Below are positions 42,081 to 47,676 of a DNA stretch of 47,676 bases, piece after piece. The notes beneath the pieces are model-generated. The model was not told where the DNA came from, did no database searches, and was given only the letters and a program-made list of their open reading frames with translations. The stretch covers positions 1 through 47,676 of the forward strand of contig NZ_JAWDXO010000039.1 in the NCBI RefSeq assembly GCF_032477075.1, in the 5' to 3' direction. The stretch comes from Fusobacterium sp. (GTDB lineage: Bacteria; Fusobacteriota; Fusobacteriia; Fusobacteriales; Fusobacteriaceae). The position numbers and the translations under genes were made by a program. Within the stretch, counting starts at the first letter, position 1, and every line of letters starts with the position of its first letter.

Positions 42081-43502
42081 TTATTTACTTTTGTTTAAAA
42101 GTTCTTTTCCAGGGATTCCAGGTTTAGTCATTTCAAATGGATTTAAAATGATATCTAAATCTTCCTTACTTAGTAATCCTCTTTCAAGAACTATTTGTGC
42201 AACTGGAGTTCCAGTTTTTATAGATAATTTAGCTATTTCAGCTGCATTTTTATATCCAATATGTGGGTTAAGAGCTGTGATAATACCAACACTTCTATCT
42301 ACCCAAGCTTTACAGTTTTCTTCTTGAGCTGTGATCCCTTTCAAACAATTATCTATGAAAGTTTTAATTCCATTTTTTAATATTTCTATTGATTGGAATA
42401 GATTAAAGAATAAAACTGGTTCAAATACATTTAGTTCTAATTGTCCTGCTTCAGCAGCTTTTACTATAGTGATATCATTTCCAAAAATTTGAAAACATAC
42501 TTGATTTAATACTTCAGGAATAACTGGATTCACTTTACCAGGCATGATTGAAGAACCAGGTTGTTGTTGAGGTAAAGCAATTTCTGCTAATCCAGCTTTT
42601 GGTCCAGAAGCCATAAGTCTTAAATCATTAGCAGTTTTTGAAAGATTTACAGCACAAGTTTTTAGTGCAGAAGATAACCATACAAAACTGTCAAGATTTC
42701 TAGTTCCATCAACTAAATCTGGTGATTGCTTGAAATCAAATCCAGAAACTTCAGAAAGAATCCTGACAACATTTTCTACATAATTAATATCAGCATTAAT
42801 ACCAGTTCCAACAGCAGTTGCCCCCATGTTCACATAAGTGAGTTCTTCTACTGCTCCTTTTATTCTTTTGATATCTCTTGCTACTGGACCAGAAAATGCT
42901 CTGAATTCTTGCCCTAATCTAATAGGTACAGCATCTTGAAGATGAGTTCTTCCCATTTTGATTACATGGTCAAATTCTTCTCCTTTAGTTTGTAATGTAT
43001 CAAAAAGTTCTTGTAAAGAAACTAATAAATCTTTTATCATAAATTGAACTGTCAATTTTCCAGCAGTTGGGACAACATCATTAGTTGATTGTCCATAGTT
43101 TACATGGTCATTTGGATGACATTTATCATATTTTCCAAGTTCTCCACCTAATATTTCATTAGCTCTGTTAGCAATAACCTCATTCATATTCATATTCATA
43201 GAAGTTCCTGCTCCACCTTGAATAACATCAGTGATAAATTGATCCCTAAATCCTCCAGCTATTATTTCGTCAGCAGCTTGAATCATAGCAGCTTCTACTT
43301 CTTGTGGAATAACTCCTGCTTCATAATTTGCCTTTGATGTTGCTTTTTTTACATATGCTAATGCTTTTATAAAAGTATCACTTACTTTGTAACCAGTAAT
43401 GTGGAAGTTATTTTGTCCTCTAAGAGATTGTACTCCATAATATGCGTCTGCTGGTACTTCTAAAGTTCCAATTGAATCGCTTTCTAATCTGCATTTTACC
43501 AT
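42081..43502 (-). CDS. aspA: Aspartate ammonia-lyase
   Basis: This 473-residue fumarase/aspartase-superfamily enzyme starts RLESDSIGTLEVPADAYYGVQS. The signature loop QQPGSSIMPGKVNPVIPEVLNQVCF near 315 carries the catalytic Ser. The IPEVLNQVCFQIFGND continuation is characteristic of aspartase; fumarase C usually reads NPTQCEALTMV there. It converts aspartate to fumarate and ammonia, feeding anaerobic energy metabolism. AGGAGGGG precedes the ATG. The asparaginase gene upstream on the same strand supplies its substrate; a 210-bp gap with its own promoter separates them. Confidence 0.92.
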   Translation of the reverse strand: MVKCRLESDSIGTLEVPADAYYGVQSLRGQNNFHITGYKVSDTFIKALAYVKKATSKANYEAGVIPQEVEAAMIQAADEIIAGGFRDQFITDVIQGGAGTSMNMNMNEVIANRANEILGGELGKYDKCHPNDHVNYGQSTNDVVPTAGKLTVQFMIKDLLVSLQELFDTLQTKGEEFDHVIKMGRTHLQDAVPIRLGQEFRAFSGPVARDIKRIKGAVEELTYVNMGATAVGTGINADINYVENVVRILSEVSGFDFKQSPDLVDGTRNLDSFVWLSSALKTCAVNLSKTANDLRLMASGPKAGLAEIALPQQQPGSSIMPGKVNPVIPEVLNQVCFQIFGNDITIVKAAEAGQLELNVFEPVLFFNLFQSIEILKNGIKTFIDNCLKGITAQEENCKAWVDRSVGIITALNPHIGYKNAAEIAKLSIKTGTPVAQIVLERGLLSKEDLDIILNPFEMTKPGIPGKELLNKSK

Positions 43503-43534
43503 TCTTACCCCTCCTAATTAATATCCTCACAATA

Positions 43535-43563
43535 ATGATACAGGGTAAATTAATATTTTTCAA
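43535..43563 (-). promoter_or_regulatory. Probable promoter of aspA
   Basis: On the minus strand TTGAAA (43563-43558) and TATCAT (43540-43535) are spaced by 17 bp, about 30 bp upstream of the start codon. Confidence 0.5.
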
Positions 43564-43713
43564 GATAGAAAGTACCAAAAAAAGCTTCAAAAAATATATG
43601 AAGTTCGCAATTAAAATATACTGATTAAATAATTATATATTTATTTAATAAAAATGAAAATAAATATATTTTTTTTAAATGTTATGAAAATATCTTATCA
43701 CAAATTTATTATA

Positions 43714-45141
43714 TCATTTCAAGCATTCTGAGTAAACAGAAAAATTAATTTGTTTCCAATTTATTTTCATATTGCTATTTATTTTTATCTTTAATATTTC
43801 ATTTTCATCAATAATACTTTTTATAGAATGATTAAAAATAGTATGAAGATTTTTTTTATCAGGAGCTATAACCTTATTTATTTTATTATTTATTTTTAAG
43901 ATTTTTTCATTTTTATAATGAATTTTTCCTTCAATAGCAACGGCTACATTCAGTTCTTTATCAATAAATTCCCTGTCTGTGATATCTTTTATTCTCACTA
44001 CTGCTTCAAATAAATCCTCCTCTCTCAATGTACTTGGAATAGTTACTTCAAGTTCAAAGTTATCAGAAGTTATAGAGGAATTATTATCAAAAACAAAATT
44101 GTACTGGCTTATAGTCTGTTCACCACACATATCTATCTGCATAAGTTTTTTTATTTCTTCAGGAGTATATTCCTTTCCTATAAGGTACATTAATTTTGTA
44201 ACAGCAGCTTCTGGAGTTAAATCAACACCACTTATAACACCTGCATCTGTAAGTTTTGCACTTGATTCATATAATCCCATTTTCACAAAACCTTTTGTAC
44301 ATTGAGTAATATCCACTATTACTATACCTTTAGAGGAAATATATTTAAGTACATTTAAAAATTCTTCATTGGTAGGTGCATTTCCATTTCCAAAAGTTTT
44401 CAATATAACACCTTTTATTTCATCTGTACTTTCAAATATAGTTTTCAAATATTGAGGATTTAATCCTGGAAATAATTCAAGAATAATAACTTTATTATTC
44501 ATATATCCATCTACATAAAAATTTTTGTTTAAAGGTCTGTCAAGAATTCTATCTTTTATTATTCTAATATCTCCACCAATTTCTCCGATAGCAGGATAAT
44601 TTGGAGAAGAAAAACCAAAATAATTTGTAGCATCTATTTTCCTTGACCTGTTCCCCCTCATTAAAGTATCTCTAAAGAAAATACAAACTTCAGGAACAAG
44701 TTTTACTCCATATAAATCATTACCAGCTATTTGTATGGCAGTAACAAGATTTTGAAGAGCATCGCTTCTTGGAAACTGTAAGGGTACCTGTGAACCAGTC
44801 AAGACTACAGGCTTATCAAGATTTTTAAGCATGAATGAAAGAGCTGAAGCTGTAAATGCCATAGTATCAGTTCCATGAAGTACAACAAATCCTCTATAAT
44901 TTTCATAATTTTTTTCAATTATACCAGCTATATTGATCCAGATTTCTGGCGACATATCTGATGAGTCAATCAATGGTGAAAATTGATAATAATCTGTTGA
45001 AAATTTTTCAAGAACAGGATGTTCTTTTGCGATTTCATTCCAGTCATTAGCTGGTCTTAATGGACTATTAGGATCACCTTTTTCACTATTTACCATTCCT
45101 ATAGTTCCACCTGTGTTGATAATCAAAACTTCATCTAGCAT
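43714..45141 (-). CDS. Type I L-asparaginase with C-terminal extension
   Basis: This 475-residue protein has an asparaginase/glutaminase core over about 1-345. The first active-site motif INTGGTIGM is near 8, the second VLHGTDTMAFTASAL near 85, and VVLTGSQVPLQFPRSDA near 111. Usual type I enzymes are about 330-345 residues; here about 130 more follow (roughly 346-475), rich in beta-strand and Lys/Asn (VTIPSTLREEDLFEAVVRIKD, VAIEGKIHYKNEKILKINN), with no recognised family. No signal peptide is present, so it is probably cytoplasmic. I chose the ATG at 45141 after GGAGG over an in-frame TTG at 45153 inside that site. It hydrolyses asparagine to aspartate, the aspA substrate. Confidence 0.87.
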   Translation of the reverse strand: MLDEVLIINTGGTIGMVNSEKGDPNSPLRPANDWNEIAKEHPVLEKFSTDYYQFSPLIDSSDMSPEIWINIAGIIEKNYENYRGFVVLHGTDTMAFTASALSFMLKNLDKPVVLTGSQVPLQFPRSDALQNLVTAIQIAGNDLYGVKLVPEVCIFFRDTLMRGNRSRKIDATNYFGFSSPNYPAIGEIGGDIRIIKDRILDRPLNKNFYVDGYMNNKVIILELFPGLNPQYLKTIFESTDEIKGVILKTFGNGNAPTNEEFLNVLKYISSKGIVIVDITQCTKGFVKMGLYESSAKLTDAGVISGVDLTPEAAVTKLMYLIGKEYTPEEIKKLMQIDMCGEQTISQYNFVFDNNSSITSDNFELEVTIPSTLREEDLFEAVVRIKDITDREFIDKELNVAVAIEGKIHYKNEKILKINNKINKVIAPDKKNLHTIFNHSIKSIIDENEILKIKINSNMKINWKQINFSVYSECLK

Positions 45142-45238
45142 TTTTTCCTCCAAAATTGATATTATTTTCTAAATTATACTTATAAATCGAAAAAAAAACA
45201 ATAGATAAATAGTTTCCAAAATATTTCTAGATTTAAAC

Positions 45239-45267
45239 TTTAAATTATACTTAAGAAATGGTATAAT
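45239..45267 (+). promoter_or_regulatory. Possible promoter of the shikimate kinase gene
   Basis: TATAAT at 45262-45267 lies 17 bp after a weak TTTAAA. The ribosome site AGGGAGG follows shortly before the ATG. Confidence 0.4.
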
Positions 45268-45284
45268 TACCAAGGGAGGAACAA

Positions 45285-45803
45285 ATGAAGGATAATATAG
45301 CTCTAATTGGTTTTATGGGAAGTGGAAAAAGCACTATAGGCAGAGTTCTGGCCAAATACTTAGATATGAAATTTATTGATATAGATAAAATGATCTCTGC
45401 ACGAGAAAAAATGACTATCCCTGAAATATTTGAAGAAAAGGGAGAAGCTTATTTCAGAAAATTAGAGAGAGAGATTGTTTATGAAGAATCTTTAGATAAT
45501 AATATAATTATTGCTACAGGAGGAGGAGTCATTATAGACAATGAAAATATAAAAACTCTAAGAGAAACTTCGTTTATTGTGTATTTAGATTGTACTATTG
45601 AATGTATATATGAAAGAGTAAGACATAGTAAAGGAAGACCTCTTCTTAATGTAGATGATATGTTTGAGAAAATAAAAGAGCTTCATTCTAAAAGAGAGAT
45701 ATTATATAGAATATCAGCTGATTTTAGCGTGAAAATAGATATAGAAAGTAACATGTATGATACTGCTGAAAAAATAAAAGAAGCTTATATTTATAACAGT
45801 TAA
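45285..45803 (+). CDS. aroK: Shikimate kinase
   Basis: This 172-residue nucleoside-monophosphate-kinase-fold enzyme has P-loop GFMGSGKS (9-16) and shikimate-binding Asp and Arg in KFIDIDKMI (about 30-38) and GEAYFRKLEREIV (about 56). ATGGGVII lies near 78 and lid RVRHSKGRPLL near 113. It phosphorylates shikimate in the aromatic amino-acid (chorismate) pathway. Length is standard. No other aro gene is adjacent. It is followed after 18 bp by an SDR gene, probably in one transcript. Confidence 0.92.
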   Translation: MKDNIALIGFMGSGKSTIGRVLAKYLDMKFIDIDKMISAREKMTIPEIFEEKGEAYFRKLEREIVYEESLDNNIIIATGGGVIIDNENIKTLRETSFIVYLDCTIECIYERVRHSKGRPLLNVDDMFEKIKELHSKREILYRISADFSVKIDIESNMYDTAEKIKEAYIYNS

Positions 45804-45821
45804 AATAAGGAGGGATTTTTT

Positions 45822-46607
45822 ATGTGTAATGAAAATCGTTTAAAGGGGAAACTTGCCTTGATTACTGGAGCTACAAGTGGAATAGGAAAGTCTTGTGCAG
45901 AAAAACTTGCAGGAATGGGAGTTAATCTTATTCTTACTGGAAGAAGAAATGAAGTATTAAATGAAGTGAAAAATGAAATAGAAAAAAAATATGAAGTAAA
46001 GGTACTCGCTATGCAGCTTGATGCAAGAAATTATGAAGAGATTGCAAAGGAATTAGCTGCTCTTGAGGGAGAATGGAAAAATATAGATATACTTGTTAAT
46101 AATGCAGGACTTGCTTTAGGAATGGAAAAAATATATTCTAATTCTGCTAAAGATATAGATGCTGTTATAGATACAAATGTAAAAGGTATGCTTTATATGA
46201 TAAGAGAAGTAGTACCTGGAATGATAGAAAGAGATAAACCTGCTCTTGTAGTAAATATTGGATCAGTAGCAGGAGATGCAGCATATGCAGGAGGAGCAGT
46301 ATACTGTGCTTCTAAAGCAGCAGTAAAAACTCTTTCTGATGGACTTAGAATAGATTTAGTAGATACAAAGGTGAAAGTAACTAATATAAAACCTGGATTA
46401 GTTGAAACTAATTTTAGTGTAATAAGATTCAAAGGAGATAAGGATAAAGCTGATAAAGTTTATAAGGGAATAGAAGCTCTTACTCCTGATGATATAGCAG
46501 ATACTGTTATGTATATTTGTAATTTGCCTGATAATGTACAGATTCCTGAAATTGTGATGACACCTATGTTTCAAGCTGATGGTCGTACAGTCCACCGTTT
46601 CGGGTAA
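45822..46607 (+). CDS. Short-chain dehydrogenase/reductase (YdfG-like, hydroxy-acid type)
   Basis: This 261-residue classical SDR has the cofactor loop TGATSGIG near 15, NNAG near 90, a catalytic Ser in VVNIGSVAGDAAYAGG near 145 and the YCASK catalytic Tyr/Lys near 158. The continuation LRIDLVDTKVKVTNIKPGLVETNFS is typical of YdfG-like enzymes, which oxidise serine and 3-hydroxy acids with NADP. Arg-Arg after the second strand (TGRRNE) supports NADP preference. The substrate is not certain. AGGAGGG precedes the ATG. Confidence 0.88.
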   Translation: MCNENRLKGKLALITGATSGIGKSCAEKLAGMGVNLILTGRRNEVLNEVKNEIEKKYEVKVLAMQLDARNYEEIAKELAALEGEWKNIDILVNNAGLALGMEKIYSNSAKDIDAVIDTNVKGMLYMIREVVPGMIERDKPALVVNIGSVAGDAAYAGGAVYCASKAAVKTLSDGLRIDLVDTKVKVTNIKPGLVETNFSVIRFKGDKDKADKVYKGIEALTPDDIADTVMYICNLPDNVQIPEIVMTPMFQADGRTVHRFG

Positions 46608-46700
46608 TTGGACATTCAGTTATTGATTATTAAATTTTTAAAAGAGAAAGGGATTTTCTTCTTTTTGTTTTCATTAAAGAATATTTAGAAAGAGTATTAT

Positions 46701-47306
46701 ATGGAAAAAATAAAAAAACTATTAGAAGAAATGGATAAAATTAATCATAAAATAACGTTGATAAATTTTTATTACAATAAACTCAATTATTTTTTAATTT
46801 TAGAGAAATTAAAAAAAATTGAAAAAATAAATAAATATGCTTCTATAAAATTAACTTTTATACGAGAAAAAGATCAAAAGGAAATTACTATAGAAGCAAA
46901 TTCAAGTAAATTTTTAATAGATAGAGAAACTTTAATAAAATATTTTGAAGTTGATTCAAATAAAATAAATGATTTCTCAAAATATTTATTTGTTGTATTT
47001 ATTAATAGCATTCCTGAAAATATACCAAATCTAAATGATAAAGAAAAGAAAATAATAATAAATTATATTAATAAACAAGAAAAAGAAGAAGAAAAAATAT
47101 ATTGTACTGGTTTAATGAGAAATGGGATTAAAAATGGAAAACAAAATACTAGAACTCCTCTTAATTTAGAAAAAACGAGAATTTTATATCCAAAATTATA
47201 TGAAAATTTTAAAAATGATGAAACAATTAGTTTTAAATATTCATCTAAAACAGAAGATGAAAAAGAATATTTAGAAATACTTGAAAATTTTTATAAACAA
47301 AAATAA
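46701..47306 (+). CDS. Unrecognised protein of very AT-rich gene
   Basis: This 201-residue protein is rich in Lys, Ile, Asn and Glu. The N-terminal third is predicted helical or coiled-coil (KIKKLLEEMDKINHKI, LEKLKKIEKIN). A beta segment IKLTFIREKDQKEITIEAN and a more distinctive C-terminal part follow (YCTGLMRNGIKNGKQNTRTP, ILYPKLYENFKNDE). No signal peptide or membrane segment is seen and I recognise no family. AGAAAGAG before the ATG is a weak ribosome site. It is more AT-rich than its neighbours and lies next to transposon debris, consistent with acquired DNA. Confidence 0.55.
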   Translation: MEKIKKLLEEMDKINHKITLINFYYNKLNYFLILEKLKKIEKINKYASIKLTFIREKDQKEITIEANSSKFLIDRETLIKYFEVDSNKINDFSKYLFVVFINSIPENIPNLNDKEKKIIINYINKQEKEEEKIYCTGLMRNGIKNGKQNTRTPLNLEKTRILYPKLYENFKNDETISFKYSSKTEDEKEYLEILENFYKQK

Positions 47307-47398
47307 TTATTGCTAAAGGCAAAACAATTAACAGGAAAAATATAAGCAGCTAGAAATATTGAAAAAAATAGTTTTTCTTTTTTATTAAAAAAATTAAT

Positions 47399-47432
47399 TA
47401 AAAAAGCCCTTATCATAAGAGCTTTTTTTTAT
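47399..47432 (+). terminator. Terminator after the unrecognised gene
   Basis: AAAAAGC-CTTA pairs with TAAG-GCTTTTT (one internal mismatch) and is followed by eight T. The next 110 bp, up to 47540, hold nothing recognised. Confidence 0.65.
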
Positions 47433-47540
47433 TTCTTAGGAAATTATAATTTGATAAATTTGCTGAAAAAATAAAAAATATTAATTATTTTGGATTCATA
47501 TTAGATATATTTAATCGAATAAGATTAAAATTGACAGCAT

Positions 47541-47564
47541 AAAAAAGCTGATTGTTAGTCAGCT
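47541..47564 (-). terminator. Terminator of the right-edge minus-strand gene
   Basis: AGCTGA pairs with TCAGCT around a 7-nt loop. On the minus strand it is followed by a run of T, and the stop codon of the partial gene lies in its 5' arm. Confidence 0.55.
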
Positions 47565-47676
47565 ATTTATGGAGCCTGTATGTATATTAAAATATGATAT
47601 TTTTTTAACTTTCATTCTGGTGTTACATTTAAAACAATAAAAAGGATTTACTCCAAAAGTTTTCCATATTTCAAGT
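47559..47676 (-). CDS. C-terminal end of a probable transposase (partial, runs off right edge)
   Basis: The minus strand is open from the window edge to a TGA at 47559-47561. It encodes a 38-residue tail that includes WKTFGVNPFYCFKCNTRMKV and SYFNIHTGSI. A Cys-x-x-Cys followed by a basic strand resembles the zinc-ribbon tails of some insertion-sequence proteins. The family cannot be named with confidence from this length. A small terminator overlaps the stop, as expected for a real gene end. Confidence 0.4.
   Translation of the reverse strand, partial: LEIWKTFGVNPFYCFKCNTRMKVKKISYFNIHTGSINS

Noticed and set aside
42081..43502. Class II fumarase (fumC)
   Set aside because: The signature loop continues as NPVIPEVLNQVCF, the aspartase form, and the asparaginase gene is adjacent.
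1..47676. Phage, defence or secretion-system islands, tRNA or rRNA genes
   Set aside because: No integrase, capsid, nuclease-helicase, restriction, toxin-antitoxin or RNA-gene signatures were seen on either strand apart from insertion-sequence debris at both ends.

Overview
The window is very AT-rich, with a strong preference for AGA, AAA and ATA codons. It carries a Fusobacterium-style autotransporter whose extended N-terminus contains KTVKRGNKKRS, and a typical anaerobe gene set. The most economical reading is a chromosomal segment of a Fusobacterium species, probably a larger-genome member such as the F. varium/ulcerans/mortiferum group. That assignment rests on recognising protein styles and was not checked by a search. 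No rRNA, tRNA, CRISPR array, prophage or recognisable defence system was seen.

Layout: (1) 1-2.16 kb, minus strand: an autotransporter gene running off the left edge, broken by a frameshift inside its repeated passenger. (2) 2.16-3.09 kb: a gene graveyard with a 166-bp element bounded by 26-bp inverted repeats, an HU-like remnant and an IS3-type transposase tail. (3) 3.09-9.1 kb, plus: a five-gene haem acquisition operon (anaerobic haem-degrading radical SAM enzyme, TonB-dependent receptor, FecCD permease, ATPase, binding protein) behind a consensus promoter and closed by a terminator. (4) 9.4-16.6 kb: DUF454 protein, divergent AraC regulator, small MGMT-type protein, PLP decarboxylase, and two exporter-fold ABC half-transporters of the YbtP/YbtQ kind, probably metal-chelate uptake. 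(5) 16.7-18.8 kb: an arginine-rich leader peptide and terminator ahead of an amino-acid-binding lipoprotein that overlaps an alanine-racemase-like gene. (6) 18.8-20.7 kb, minus: acetyltransferase, YchJ-like protein and two small secreted proteins. (7) 21-26.6 kb, plus: EF-G-like GTPase, two GNAT proteins, YdcF protein, Xaa-Pro aminopeptidase and a chloramphenicol-acetyltransferase remnant. (8) 26.7-29.2 kb, minus: codBA cytosine uptake and deamination.

(9) 29.6-36.8 kb, minus: a complete MoxR-DUF58-vWA 'Bat' (Bacteroides aerotolerance type) operon of eight genes ending in a DUF4250 protein. Its TPR member has a tandemly repeated Gln/Asn/Lys/Asp tail. (10) 37.0-41.8 kb: ROK regulator (plus) facing a sulfatase plus sodium/solute symporter operon (minus), a likely sulfated-sugar module. 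(11) 42.1-45.1 kb, minus: aspartase and a long type I asparaginase, which together convert asparagine to aspartate to fumarate. (12) 45.3-47.3 kb, plus: shikimate kinase, a short-chain dehydrogenase and an unrecognised very AT-rich gene. (13) Right edge: the tail of what looks like a transposase (minus).

The most interesting regulatory signals are the putative arginine attenuator at about 16.73-16.95 kb and a promoter-to-terminator unit of about 70 nt at 12.82-12.92 kb ahead of the ABC exporters. Both were read by eye from promoter spacing and hairpins, without folding software.
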